Of a stretch of DNA of 58,438 bases, positions 36,117 through 44,221 are shown one piece after another. The notes under the pieces were generated by a model that saw nothing but the letters and a program-made list of their open reading frames with translations, ran no database searches and was not told where the DNA came from. Numbering within the stretch: the first letter of the stretch is position 1; each line of letters begins with the position of its first letter. This stretch comes from Clostridia bacterium (GTDB lineage Bacteria; Bacillota; Clostridia; Christensenellales; Borkfalkiaceae). Both the position numbers and the translations under genes were made by a program. The stretch spans positions 1 to 58,438 of the forward strand of contig JAJQAJ010000038.1 in NCBI GenBank assembly GCA_021203865.1. The letters are read 5' to 3'.

Positions 36117-36559
36117 GACTTTTCTTCACCCGACCTTTCATCGAGGAGACTTTCGAGCGTATGCCAGGAAAGGGTCGCGCATTTTGCCCTCGCCGGCATG
36201 TTGGCCACACCGGAAAAAGCCCTCGCGTCGCCAAGTCTTTTCTTCTCTTCAGGGGAAACATCCTCCCTTCGTATCATCCTCATGAAAATGTCTATGATCT
36301 CCCTCGCTTCCCCGGCAGACTTTCCCCTCAGAGTGTCGATCATGATTGACGTCGAGCTTTGGGATATCGCGCAGCCGTGCCCGGAAAAAGCCATGTCGGA
36401 GATGACGTCGCCGTCCATGACGACCTCGAGCTTTATCTCATCGCCGCAGTTGGGGTTGTGACCCAAACCGGAACACGTGGGACAGGAAAGGTCCTTTCTG
36501 TTCATGCTGCGCATGCTGTGTTCCATTATCAAATCATTGTAAAGGTCGTCCAAATCCAT
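36113..36559 (-). CDS. sufU: SufU iron-sulfur scaffold/sulfur-transfer protein
   Basis: A 148-residue SufU of the SUF system, which takes persulfide sulfur from SufS. Conserved ligands are CGDEIKLEV near residue 38, GHGCAISQSSTSIM near 60 and KCATLSWHTLE near 128. The SufU-type insertion between the second and third cysteines is present, which separates it from IscU. Last gene of the operon, six bases after sufS. Confidence 0.94.
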   Translation of the reverse strand: MDLDDLYNDLIMEHSMRSMNRKDLSCPTCSGLGHNPNCGDEIKLEVVMDGDVISDMAFSGHGCAISQSSTSIMIDTLRGKSAGEAREIIDIFMRMIRREDVSPEEKKRLGDARAFSGVANMPARAKCATLSWHTLESLLDERSGEEKS

Positions 36560-36565
36560 GTGTCA

Positions 36566-37789
36566 TCACCCCAGGTATTTTTTGAATCTCTGATACGCCG
36601 CCTCAATCGCCCCGACAAGTCTGTCTATGTCCTCTTCATTGTTGTACACGGAGATTGTCGCCCTGCACGTGCTGTCGATTCCGAGATATGTCATGAGCGG
36701 CTGCGCACAGTGGTTGCCGCTTCTCACGCACACGCCGTACGCGTCCAGAATGGAAGCCGCGTCATGAGGATGGACACCGTTTATGTTGAACGATATCACC
36801 GAACACTGTTTTGACATCTCCGGCGCGTATGCCGTGACATACGGAAGTAGGGAAAGCCGTTCCATGGCTAAGGAAAGAAGCTTTCTTTCGTGGCTCTCTA
36901 TAAGGTCCCAGCCAATCTCCCCGATATAGTCCGTGGCGCAGCATAGAGACACCGCGGCCGCCACATCCTGCGTCCCCGCTTCAAATTTCTGAGGCACGGG
37001 CGCGAAAGTCGCGTCCTGTTCACGGACGTATTCTATCATGTCACCACCCATGATGAAGGGCGTCATTTTATCCAAAAGTTCGTATTTTCCCCAAAGGACC
37101 CCGCATCCGAGCGCGCCATACATCTTGTGCCCGGAAAACACGGCGAAATCGGCGCCTGCGGCGGAAAGGTTTGTCGGCATGTGCGCGACGGACTGTGATA
37201 TGTCCAAAACGACGACAGCTCCCACGCTGTGCGCCTTTTTTATTATGGGCGCCGTGTCGACAATCGTCCCCAAGACGTTCGACACCTTCGTCACGGAGAC
37301 TATTTTGGTCTTTTCGGTTATTTTGGAAAGCTCTTTTTCGGGGATTGTGTAACTTTCGTCCACATACATATACACGAGCTTCGCTCTTTTGCGTCTTGCC
37401 ACCATCTGCCAGGGCACAAGGTTGCTGTGGTGTTCCATGACTGAGATGACTATCTCGTCGCCCTCTCCCACGTTGTCCAGGCCGTAGCTGTACGCGAGAA
37501 GGTTCGCCGCCTCTGTGGCGTTTTTGCAAAAAACCACCTCTTCCGGACTGGAAGCGCCTATGAAAGACGCCACCTTCTTTCTCGCCACGTCATACATTTC
37601 GGTGGCCTCGACGCTGATGCCGTACGCGCCCCTGTGAATGTTTGCGTTGTGTTTTTCATAAAACTCACGCATGCTGTCAAGGACGCACCGGGGCTTTTGT
37701 GACGTCGCGCCGCTGTCAAGGTAGACGATGTTCCCGTTTTCCGCTATCAGCGGGAAATCTTTTCTTATGTCCTCAGGTTTCTTCGTCAT
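36566..37789 (-). CDS. sufS: SufS cysteine desulfurase
   Basis: A 407-residue PLP-dependent group II cysteine desulfurase. The PLP lysine is in FAVFSGHKMYGALGCGVLWG near residue 225, and the active-site cysteine is in VCVRSGNHCAQPLM near residue 360. LDSGATSQKP starts the core. I chose the ATG at 37789, which gives the normal family N-terminus; a longer frame adds 17 odd residues. The start overlaps sufD by 17 bases. Confidence 0.95.
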   Translation of the reverse strand: MTKKPEDIRKDFPLIAENGNIVYLDSGATSQKPRCVLDSMREFYEKHNANIHRGAYGISVEATEMYDVARKKVASFIGASSPEEVVFCKNATEAANLLAYSYGLDNVGEGDEIVISVMEHHSNLVPWQMVARRKRAKLVYMYVDESYTIPEKELSKITEKTKIVSVTKVSNVLGTIVDTAPIIKKAHSVGAVVVLDISQSVAHMPTNLSAAGADFAVFSGHKMYGALGCGVLWGKYELLDKMTPFIMGGDMIEYVREQDATFAPVPQKFEAGTQDVAAAVSLCCATDYIGEIGWDLIESHERKLLSLAMERLSLLPYVTAYAPEMSKQCSVISFNINGVHPHDAASILDAYGVCVRSGNHCAQPLMTYLGIDSTCRATISVYNNEEDIDRLVGAIEAAYQRFKKYLG

Positions 37790-38834
37790 AAAGTTTCCCG
37801 TCCAGCTTGTCAAGAACTTCGCCCTTGAGCTTTTCGTCAAAAAGGTCTGAAAGTATCACGCCAAATTTCGCGCGCGTGAGAAGTTTGAGGGCCTCGGTCC
37901 TCGTGAGACCCCTGCTCATTATGTAAAAAAGTTCGTCTCCGCCTATCTTCCCCACGGCCGTGCTGTGAGAGCCCTCCACTTCCTCTTCCGTGCATAGCAT
38001 GACGGGAAGCTGTTTGCTCTTCGCGTCTTTCCCCAAAAGAAGGCACAGCTCGTTTTCATATCCCACGCTCTTCTTGCAGCCTTTGAGAAAATTTACCGTT
38101 CCTTTGAAATTTTTTTCGGCGTTCGCGGTGAGCGCGCCCACGACGTCCATGTCCGTGTGGCATTTTTCACCCATGAGGTACTGGGCGAAGTTCAAATCTA
38201 TTTGGGAATCTTTTCCGCCGGCGTACATCGTTTTGAGAAGTGACTCCGCGCCGGCGCCTTCGAGATACGCGTGGTATCCGTGCACCGAATATTTTCCCGC
38301 GAAATCAATTATTTTGTAATTGAGCCTCGCACCGTCTCCCAAAACGCTTTCATATGACACGAAGTTTGAAGAGCTCGCCCCAAGGTCATGAACGACGACG
38401 ACGTCCGCCTCGGCGCCCTCTTCGAGTCTGACCTTTATGAGCGCGTTGTTGAACGCATTCTCGCCCTCCGAGAAAAATCTTAATACGAGCTTCGTCCGGA
38501 TGCCGCGGCGCACCGAGATGCTGATGTCGGTCACCGTCGTCCTGTCGCCGGACAGCTCAAAATACTGGTATACCGGCGTGTCAAGCTGTTTGCCGAGCGA
38601 GAGATTCATGACGAGATTGGCGTTTTCAAGCTGCTTTTCGGCCGCCGCGCAGAGCGGCCTTCTGCATGACGTGTCCTTTTCGGCGGTTATCTTGTATTTG
38701 TCGTCGTTCCACGGCGTGAAGGGGACATTGTAAACCGTGTCGGGGACGCCGTCGAACGTGTCATCGGGAACCGGAAAGGCGTTTATGTTGTAATTTTTTG
38801 AAGTCCTCACGGGAGTCGCGTTAATCTCAATCAT
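37773..38834 (-). CDS. sufD: SufD iron-sulfur assembly subunit
   Basis: A 353-residue SufB/SufD family beta-helix protein of the SufBC2D scaffold complex. The C-terminal segment GSHSTAVGKIGGDELFYIMSRGLTRTEALKLL is the family core with the conserved histidine. It is smaller than SufB and lacks SufB's N-terminal half, as expected for SufD in Clostridia. The start overlaps the sufB stop by four bases. Confidence 0.92.
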   Translation of the reverse strand: MIEINATPVRTSKNYNINAFPVPDDTFDGVPDTVYNVPFTPWNDDKYKITAEKDTSCRRPLCAAAEKQLENANLVMNLSLGKQLDTPVYQYFELSGDRTTVTDISISVRRGIRTKLVLRFFSEGENAFNNALIKVRLEEGAEADVVVVHDLGASSSNFVSYESVLGDGARLNYKIIDFAGKYSVHGYHAYLEGAGAESLLKTMYAGGKDSQIDLNFAQYLMGEKCHTDMDVVGALTANAEKNFKGTVNFLKGCKKSVGYENELCLLLGKDAKSKQLPVMLCTEEEVEGSHSTAVGKIGGDELFYIMSRGLTRTEALKLLTRAKFGVILSDLFDEKLKGEVLDKLDGKLYDEET

Positions 38835-40237
38835 CCTATGGCGCCCTCCAGTTCAAGATTTATAAGCTGATTCATCTCCACGGCGTACTCCAAAGGGAGC
38901 TCCTTGGAAACAGGTGACGCGAAGCCCCTGACTATCATGGCTTTGGCGTCCTCCTCGGAAAGTCCCCTCGACATGAGATAGAATATGGCCTTTTCGCTTA
39001 TTTTGCCGATTTTCGCCTCATGGGAAAACTCCACCTCGTCCGTCTCTATGTCATTTGTCGGAAGAGTGTCGCTTCTCGACATGTCGTCGAGCATGAGTCC
39101 GTCGCAGTTCACGGAGCATTTCGAGCCTTTCGCCGCGGGCTGGATTCTGACGAGCGACCTGTACGTCGCTATGCCTCCGTTTTTGGAGATGCTTCTCGAC
39201 GATATGACGGAAGACGTGTTTTTCGCGGCGTGCACGACTTTGAAGCCCGTGTCGAGATTCTGCCCCGTGCCGGCAAACGATATTCCCGTGTATTCGGTCC
39301 TGGCGTTTTCACCCCTGAGTATGCTCATGGGATAGAGCATCGAAATGTGCGAGCCGAAGCTCCCGGAAACCCACACCATCTCGCCGTCTTTGTCGACCAT
39401 CGCTTTTTTGGTGTTGAGGTTGAGCATGTTTTTGGACCAGTTTTCTATCGTCGAATACCTGAGATGAGCGCCCTCTTTGACGAAAAGCTCCACGCACCCC
39501 GCGTGCAGGTTGACCTTGTTGTATTTGGGCGCGGAACAGCCCTCTATGAAATGAAGTGACGCTCCTTCGTCGACAATTATCAGTGTGTGCTCAAACTGTC
39601 CGCTTTCCGGGGAGTTGAGCCTAAAATACGACTGGAGCGGCATTTCGAGTTGCACTCCCTTGGGGACATAGACAAAACTTCCTCCGGAAAAGACCGCGTA
39701 GTGCAAAGCTATGAACTTGTGATCGTTTACGGGCACCGCCCTGGAAAAATATTCTTTGACAAGCTCGGGATAGTCTCTTATCCCGCTGTCAAAGTCCGTG
39801 TATATCACGCCCTTATCGAGGAGCTCTTTTTTTATGGAATGGTATATGACTTCGCTGTCGTACTGCGCCCCGACGCCCGCGAGATACTCTCTCTCCGCCT
39901 TCGGAATTCCGAGCTTCTCGAAAGTTCCCTTTATCTCGGTGGGGACCTCGTCCCAGTCGCTCTTTATGTCGGATTTGGGTCTCACGTACGTCGCTATCTC
40001 ATCCATGTTGAGACAGGAAAGATCCGGCCCCCATGTGGGCATGGAAAGCTGGTTGTACGTGTCAAGCGCTTTGAGCCTCAGGTCCAAAACCCATCCGGGC
40101 TCACCCTTCTGCCTCGAAATCTCCTCCACTATCTCCTTCGTCAGGCCTTTTTCTATCTTATAGGCGTAATCGTCGGCGTTTCGGATGTCGTATATGTTAC
40201 GGTCGAACTCTTCGACCTCGGTCTTTTTCTTTGCCAT
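38831..40237 (-). CDS. sufB: SufB iron-sulfur assembly subunit
   Basis: A 468-residue SufB, the main scaffold subunit. Long stretches match the family, including ISFAGTGQNLDTGFKVVHAA, RSLVRIQPAAKGSKCSVNCDGLML (with the conserved cysteine used in cluster assembly) and FSHEAKIGKISEKAIFYLMSRGLSEEDAKAM near the end. It starts two bases after the sufC stop codon. Confidence 0.96.
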   Translation of the reverse strand: MAKKKTEVEEFDRNIYDIRNADDYAYKIEKGLTKEIVEEISRQKGEPGWVLDLRLKALDTYNQLSMPTWGPDLSCLNMDEIATYVRPKSDIKSDWDEVPTEIKGTFEKLGIPKAEREYLAGVGAQYDSEVIYHSIKKELLDKGVIYTDFDSGIRDYPELVKEYFSRAVPVNDHKFIALHYAVFSGGSFVYVPKGVQLEMPLQSYFRLNSPESGQFEHTLIIVDEGASLHFIEGCSAPKYNKVNLHAGCVELFVKEGAHLRYSTIENWSKNMLNLNTKKAMVDKDGEMVWVSGSFGSHISMLYPMSILRGENARTEYTGISFAGTGQNLDTGFKVVHAAKNTSSVISSRSISKNGGIATYRSLVRIQPAAKGSKCSVNCDGLMLDDMSRSDTLPTNDIETDEVEFSHEAKIGKISEKAIFYLMSRGLSEEDAKAMIVRGFASPVSKELPLEYAVEMNQLINLELEGAIG

Positions 40238-40239
40238 GG

Positions 40240-40977
40240 TTATGCCTTGTATCCCTGGTATCCGTCTCTGTCTATCTCACGGGCGAGCGACGCGTCGCCG
40301 GTCTTCACAATCTTTCCGTCCATCATGACGTGCACGTAGTCCACGTGAAGACCCTCGAGGAGCTTGCACGAATGTGTTATTATCAGAATGGCGTTCTCGT
40401 CGTTTTTGAATAGTTTTATGCCCTTGGAGACGATTTTTACGGCATCAACGTCGAGACCGGAGTCCGTCTCGTCCAAAATGGCGAGCTTCGGACTAAGCTC
40501 CAGCATCTGAAGTATCTCGTTTTTCTTTTTTTCACCGCCCGAGTATCCGACGTTGAGGTCCCTTTTCTCCATCCCCGGCGCTATTTCAAGCTCCTTCATG
40601 TTAGCTTCCATCTCGTCAGCGTAGTCGAAGTAGCTGATGTTCTCCCCTGCCTTCTTGGTCTTGGCCATCTTTATGAAGTCGAAAACGGATATCCCTTCGA
40701 CCTCCTCGGGAGTCTGGAAAGACATGAATATCCCGCGGCGCGCAATCTCGTCCGTCTTTTCGTCCGTGATGTCCTTCCCGTCAAACCATATTTCGCCCGA
40801 CGTCTTGGTGTACGCGGGGTTGTTGAATATGACGTTCGCGAGCGTGCTCTTGCCCGTGCCGTTTGGCCCCATTATGACGTGCACCTCCCCCTTCTTTATG
40901 GTGAGGTCGAGTCCGTCCAGTATCCGGTTGTCACCCGCGATGCACGACAGATTCTTTATGACAAGCAAATCTTCCAT
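40240..40977 (-). CDS. sufC: SufC ATPase
   Basis: A 245-residue ABC-type ATPase that drives the SufBD scaffold. Walker A is MGPNGTGKSTLANVIF near residue 36, the signature is GYSGGEKKKNEIL near 145 and Walker B is LAILDETDSGLDVDAV. GGAGG is six bases before the ATG. First gene of the operon, behind a promoter with a palindromic candidate operator. Confidence 0.96.
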   Translation of the reverse strand: MEDLLVIKNLSCIAGDNRILDGLDLTIKKGEVHVIMGPNGTGKSTLANVIFNNPAYTKTSGEIWFDGKDITDEKTDEIARRGIFMSFQTPEEVEGISVFDFIKMAKTKKAGENISYFDYADEMEANMKELEIAPGMEKRDLNVGYSGGEKKKNEILQMLELSPKLAILDETDSGLDVDAVKIVSKGIKLFKNDENAILIITHSCKLLEGLHVDYVHVMMDGKIVKTGDASLAREIDRDGYQGYKA

Positions 40978-41023
40978 AGAAACCTCCGTATCGTTTTTTT
41001 AGAAATCGATTTTAAATCCTATA

Positions 41024-41038
41024 AAATCACTATGATTT
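41024..41038. promoter_or_regulatory. Candidate operator of the suf operon
   Basis: AAATCACTATGATTT is a perfect 6-3-6 palindrome just downstream of the expected suf transcription start, a position suited to repression. An Rrf2-type iron-sulfur regulator would be a natural binder, but the motif does not match a site I know. Confidence 0.4.
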
Positions 41039-41049
41039 AACCAATAGAT

Positions 41050-41077
41050 ATTTTAACACATCCGCGGCGATTTTCAA
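41050..41077 (-). promoter_or_regulatory. Candidate promoter of the suf operon
   Basis: Reading leftward, TTGAAA (41077-41072) and TAAAAT (41055-41050) with a 16-base spacer, about 75 bases before the sufC ATG. Confidence 0.6.
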
Positions 41078-41242
41078 TGTATTTTTGGAGACGTTTTGAA
41101 GAAAAACCCTTGATTTCCGGAAAATTCCGTCTCAGACGGCTCGATCGCTCCTCATTCAACGGTGTCTCCATTTTTAATGGTGTACATGTTGTTTGAAAAA
41201 GGCGTCCGCAGCTCGGGTACTTTTCTTAAGACAAGACACGAT

Positions 41243-41830
41243 TCATTTTAGCACAACCGTTTGCCTTGACCCTCTGGCTTCATATCCCGGATGTTTCTTC
41301 CATGGATCGATAAGTGTTTCATCAATTTCTCTGAACGCATCCATAAGATTATACCCGGTCGTAACGTATATGAGTTCCGAAAACCACATATCCTTTTCTG
41401 CGGCTATCTCACGCCCGTCTTCCAATACGAAGACAACGCCTCTCACGATGTCGATGTCGTACGTCTGAACGGCTTCGTGATACAGCTGCTGATTTTCATA
41501 CAGTATCCGGATTTCTTTTATGGTCTGTTCTATCGGAGTCGACCGCATGTACATTTTGGGCGTGTATAAGGCTTCGTATCTCTCTATGTCCTTCTCACTC
41601 GCCAGACCGAATTTGAACACGCCAACATCATCCACTGAGTTCATGTAATCGAGAACTTCGTAGGCGTTGGTCAGTTTGTACAGCGTACCCTCTATTCGAA
41701 ACATCACAACTTCGTCGACCGCGGTCGTGTACATCCTTCGCTGACATAAAAACGCGTTCATTTTCTTCCCAACAAGCGATTGAAGCAAATCCATGGTACC
41801 TTGGTCGAAACTTATATCTAATCTTTTCAT
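41243..41830 (-). CDS. Hypothetical protein, possible immunity partner
   Basis: A 195-residue soluble protein without a motif I recognise. It is acidic, has no signal peptide and no membrane helix, and looks like mixed alpha/beta. AAAGGAG precedes the ATG. It starts three bases after the toxin-like gene, so the two are almost certainly co-expressed. Position directly behind a small toxin-like gene is the usual place for an immunity protein; this role is inferred from order alone. The gene belongs to the AT-rich island. Confidence 0.72.
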   Translation of the reverse strand: MKRLDISFDQGTMDLLQSLVGKKMNAFLCQRRMYTTAVDEVVMFRIEGTLYKLTNAYEVLDYMNSVDDVGVFKFGLASEKDIERYEALYTPKMYMRSTPIEQTIKEIRILYENQQLYHEAVQTYDIDIVRGVVFVLEDGREIAAEKDMWFSELIYVTTGYNLMDAFREIDETLIDPWKKHPGYEARGSRQTVVLK

Positions 41831-41833
41831 CGG

Positions 41834-42208
41834 TTATTTCTCCTTTTCAAAGTGAATTTTTTGGCTTTGGAGTCCTCCAGTATGACTACTTTTTCTAGTA
41901 CTAATCTGAATAGCCGGCGAACCGCTTTTCGATTCGCCTCTCCAAGTAATGTTGGTACCGTCATACATATCGACGGAAATACCTACATTCCCTTTTCTTT
42001 CACCATACGTACCCCCATTGGTAATCTTATGAAAAAAATCCAATGATGTGCCTTTCGGATTGGGTGATTTTATAATCCAAACATTTTCTCCAATACTCGG
42101 ATCCCCAAAATATCCATCTTCGTAATCATACGTCGATGCAACTGCCAACAAATTTTGGCCCACGCTCCGATTAAATGGAATGCTCCCGACATGTGTCCCT
42201 GCCCCCAT
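41834..42208 (-). CDS. Small toxin-like protein resembling polymorphic-toxin C-terminal domains
   Basis: A 124-residue protein with ATG at 42208 and GGAGG nine bases upstream; one base separates it from the DUF4417 stop. It opens with MGAGTHVGSIPFNRSVGQN, then FFHKITNGGTYGERKGN and a strand pair YDGTNITWRGESKSGSPAIQI, ending in SQKIHFEK. The DGT-x-ITWR-x-S-x-SGSPAI pattern resembles small C-terminal domains that I associate with bacterial polymorphic toxins, from memory and without a search. It has no secretion signal. Alternatively it could be a detached C-terminal part of a longer DUF4417 protein. Confidence 0.65.
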   Translation of the reverse strand: MGAGTHVGSIPFNRSVGQNLLAVASTYDYEDGYFGDPSIGENVWIIKSPNPKGTSLDFFHKITNGGTYGERKGNVGISVDMYDGTNITWRGESKSGSPAIQISTRKSSHTGGLQSQKIHFEKEK

Positions 42209-42209
42209 A

Positions 42210-42863
42210 TTACCTAACCTCCACAGAATGAACACGTTCTAATTGGCTAGGATAGCGATAAAACGGTACCAAATCCTCAAAGTCGCCAAATATTTCTTCA
42301 GGCATAGCTCCATGCACCAATATAGCTTTAGGTTCAAGCACTTCTATAAGAGAGGCTACCCCTTTCTTAAACATCAAGCGCTGATCCTTTGATTTGATGC
42401 ACCCATGCGTACTTACGGCGACAATGTTATTCTTCGGCACGCCTAAAAAACAGTACTCAAAACTTGACTCGTCACTCCACCGTATATTAGGTATAACTGG
42501 GATTCCGTTTTTCTGTAGAAAAAATCCTATGGCACGGTTAAGATATACACACACTTGTTGCACGCACTTCGACTGACCGATTAGCATGGAAAAGTCCGGC
42601 GTAATAACACCATCATACAGCTTAAAGAGTTCCACATACCTTTCCGGCATTTTTAGGAGACAGAAAAACTTAGGGTCATGTACATAAAAATGTACATATT
42701 GCCGCTTATTGGTGCAATTCCTCGCCTTATCAAACGGCACAATATCCAACGGAATCTGAGTATTATTCAGATTCATAAGCATAGGGATTCCCGGATCCCC
42801 AATAAGGAATGCCCCCTCAACCAAATATGACGGAACAAAATCTTCAATTATAGTTTTCCCCAT
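42210..42863 (-). CDS. DUF4417 domain protein
   Basis: A 217-residue protein of the DUF4417 family, typical of mobile and toxin-linked loci in Bacillota. Recognised features are VPFDKARN, VHFYVHDPKFFCLL, the FDGVITPDFSMLI-like segment (YDGVITPDFSMLIG), NRAIGFFLQKNGIPVIPNIRW and VAVSTHGCIKS. The biochemical function is unknown. CGAGG lies about eight bases before the ATG but is also part of a 9-base arm that could pair with the leader. A short leader frame with a stronger site overlaps its start. It heads the three-gene unit with the toxin-like and possible immunity genes. Confidence 0.8.
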   Translation of the reverse strand: MGKTIIEDFVPSYLVEGAFLIGDPGIPMLMNLNNTQIPLDIVPFDKARNCTNKRQYVHFYVHDPKFFCLLKMPERYVELFKLYDGVITPDFSMLIGQSKCVQQVCVYLNRAIGFFLQKNGIPVIPNIRWSDESSFEYCFLGVPKNNIVAVSTHGCIKSKDQRLMFKKGVASLIEVLEPKAILVHGAMPEEIFGDFEDLVPFYRYPSQLERVHSVEVR

Positions 42864-42900
42864 GATTATACCTCGGGGAGTAACACATGAATATACACAT
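42844..42900 (-). CDS. Possible 18-residue leader peptide upstream of DUF4417
   Basis: A short frame from the ATG at 42900 to the TGA at 42844, overlapping the start of the DUF4417 gene by 20 bases. AAAAGGAGG lies seven bases upstream, a better site than that of DUF4417. Translation through it would pass over the DUF4417 ribosome binding site. No homology can be judged at this length. Confidence 0.4.
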   Translation of the reverse strand: MCIFMCYSPRYNHGENYN

Positions 42901-42983
42901 ATTCATTCCTCCTTTTATTGCCCTTAGACAAAGCAACTAAGCGGGTATAGTATATTTTGCTTTGTCATATCTCCCCGAGATAT
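42872..42983. promoter_or_regulatory. Palindrome cluster in the DUF4417 leader
   Basis: Three structures: ATGAATAT-ACAC-ATATTCAT (42887-42906, perfect), ATATCTC-CCC-GAGATAT (42967-42983, perfect) and the 9-base arms CTCGGGGAG (42872-42880) and CTCCCCGAG (42971-42979), which are exact complements. In a leftward transcript the last pair could sequester the DUF4417 ribosome binding site. They may also be operators for the nearby XRE regulator. Confidence 0.55.
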
Positions 42984-42997
42984 TCATACTCTATAAT

Positions 42998-43030
42998 ACT
43001 TGAAGCGAATATGAATACCCGGGAGGAGTT
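42998..43030 (+). repeat. Partial copy of the small RNA 5' region
   Basis: ACTTGAAGCGAATATGAATA is identical at 42998-43017 and 43086-43105; similarity continues through CGGGA and GGAGT to 43030 and 43118. The two copies are 88 bases apart. The left copy follows a TATAAT (42992-42997) but lacks the terminator. Confidence 0.85.
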
Positions 43031-43049
43031 TCACTTTTTAGATTTTTAA

Positions 43050-43079
43050 TTGACATTTATCCCTTTTTTACTTTATAAT
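43050..43079 (+). promoter_or_regulatory. Consensus promoter of the small RNA
   Basis: TTGACA (43050-43055) and TATAAT (43074-43079), both perfect, with an 18-base spacer. Confidence 0.85.
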
Positions 43080-43085
43080 ACGCTT

Positions 43086-43160
43086 ACTTGAAGCGAATAT
43101 GAATATTCGGGACGGAGTACTGAAGTGAAGCACTAATTCATTTCAGTACTTCTTCTTTTT
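43086..43160 (+). ncRNA. Predicted small RNA of about 73 nt in the accessory island
   Basis: Transcription from the perfect promoter at 43050-43079 should start near 43086, exactly where the repeated sequence begins. The RNA ends in a 14-bp hairpin, AGTACTGAAGTGAA (43116-43129) with TTCATTTCAGTACT (43137-43150), one wobble pair, 7-base loop, then TCTTCTTTTT. It has no ribosome binding site and no meaningful frame. It runs opposite to the island genes and converges on the ImmA/IrrE gene. Its first 20 bases are complementary to any leftward transcript that crosses 42998-43017, that is a possible DUF4417 leader. Confidence 0.72.
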
Positions 43161-43209
43161 CAGTTGTCATAAAACAACGAAATACATGTCCTTGATGATC
43201 ACTTTCCTT

Positions 43210-43839
43210 TTACCTATCCCTTCCCAATTCTTTGATATAGGGGCCAAACCGTGAGACCAGTTTTTTTTCATTATCTGTATTTCTTATGCCCTTACATCTT
43301 GACCATGATTCATGATAATCCAATGAGATTCTGCTTGCCTCGTTGCCAAGACCGAAATAATTTGCGATATCGTCGCTCGATGAGGGACTAATAAGGTCTA
43401 CCAACGGCGGAGGCGACGCGGCATATTTTGCAAAAAATTTTGCTTCCGCCTCTTCAATTTCATCGTCCTCCTCCACTTCAACCTCACCTTCCTCTGGCAA
43501 CACAAGTTTACCTCTATGACCCAATACAACATGACCTATCTCGTGTAACATTGTCATGTTCCTGCGTTCATACGAAATAATCTCGTCGTCATTGTAGTAT
43601 ATTCTATATTCAATCCCTATGTGCGTTAAAATTGAAAGCGTGAATCCGTCAGAGCTAAAGCATAAAGCGGCGTCCCTTTTTTTAGGCGACAATTCAGAAT
43701 AGGAAACAAGAGGAATCTGTAATCTCTTTGCAAGTTCAAGTCCGTCAATCGGTATGGTGTTGACATTGCACCTTTCAAAAACATTCACCACCTCCCCCTT
43801 GATAAATTCGTATGTATCATCTGATAAACGAATGCTCAT
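43210..43839 (-). CDS. ImmA/IrrE family metallopeptidase
   Basis: A 209-residue COG2856-type zinc peptidase. The active site is MLHEIGHVVLGH near residue 98, and a downstream acidic helix EEAEAKFFAKYAASPP supplies the third ligand. An acidic insert (EEGEVEVEEDDEIEE) precedes it. Known relatives cleave their partner repressor to derepress mobile elements or stress genes. It follows the XRE gene by two bases, the standard pairing. Target and trigger here are unknown. Confidence 0.9.
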   Translation of the reverse strand: MSIRLSDDTYEFIKGEVVNVFERCNVNTIPIDGLELAKRLQIPLVSYSELSPKKRDAALCFSSDGFTLSILTHIGIEYRIYYNDDEIISYERRNMTMLHEIGHVVLGHRGKLVLPEEGEVEVEEDDEIEEAEAKFFAKYAASPPPLVDLISPSSSDDIANYFGLGNEASRISLDYHESWSRCKGIRNTDNEKKLVSRFGPYIKELGRDR

Positions 43840-43841
43840 CT

Positions 43842-44177
43842 TTAATCGTCTCCAATTAATATATTGACGAGGTCTCTCTTTTGTTTATTTGATATGTTGG
43901 AAATATTTCGCGCGATAATACCTATCGCAGAATCAATATCGTCTTCATTACTCGAATTAGCCCCGCACACCAAGTAATCCGCCGTTGTTTCAAGAACAGT
44001 TGCAATTTCGGCAACAACAGCCGAACGAGGTATTCTGTCCCCTTTTATATAGTGAGACACTGCGGCTTCGGTAATTCCGGCCTTTTCAGCCAATTCCTTT
44101 TGAGTCATATTCTTCTTCTTCAAAAGAAGGCTGATGCGCTCCCCTATTCTTGATATTTCGTTCTCATAGTTTCCCAT
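43842..44177 (-). CDS. XRE family transcriptional regulator
   Basis: A 111-residue regulator with an N-terminal helix-turn-helix: KKNMTQKELAEKAGITEAAVSHYIKGDRIPR near residues 21-52. The C-terminal half is acidic and probably helical. GGAGG precedes the ATG. Pairing with the ImmA/IrrE peptidase suggests a repressor destroyed on a signal. Candidate operators are a palindrome overlapping its own -35 box and the palindromes in the DUF4417 leader. Confidence 0.92.
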   Translation of the reverse strand: MGNYENEISRIGERISLLLKKKNMTQKELAEKAGITEAAVSHYIKGDRIPRSAVVAEIATVLETTADYLVCGANSSNEDDIDSAIGIIARNISNISNKQKRDLVNILIGDD

Positions 44178-44221
44178 TATAAATCCTCCGAATACAAAAA
44201 TGCTACTTCACTACAATTAAG

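Noticed and set aside
41127..41139. Short hairpin CCGTC-TCA-GACGG after the 41243 gene as a terminator
   Set aside because: The stem is only five bases and is followed by AATTTT; too weak to call.
42998..43160. Type III toxin-antitoxin (ToxIN-like) repeat RNA
   Set aside because: Only two partial copies exist and no ToxN-like gene follows on the plus strand.
43086..43160. Short peptide frame (ATG at 43100) in the small RNA
   Set aside because: Nine codons without a ribosome binding site; the locus is better explained as non-coding.
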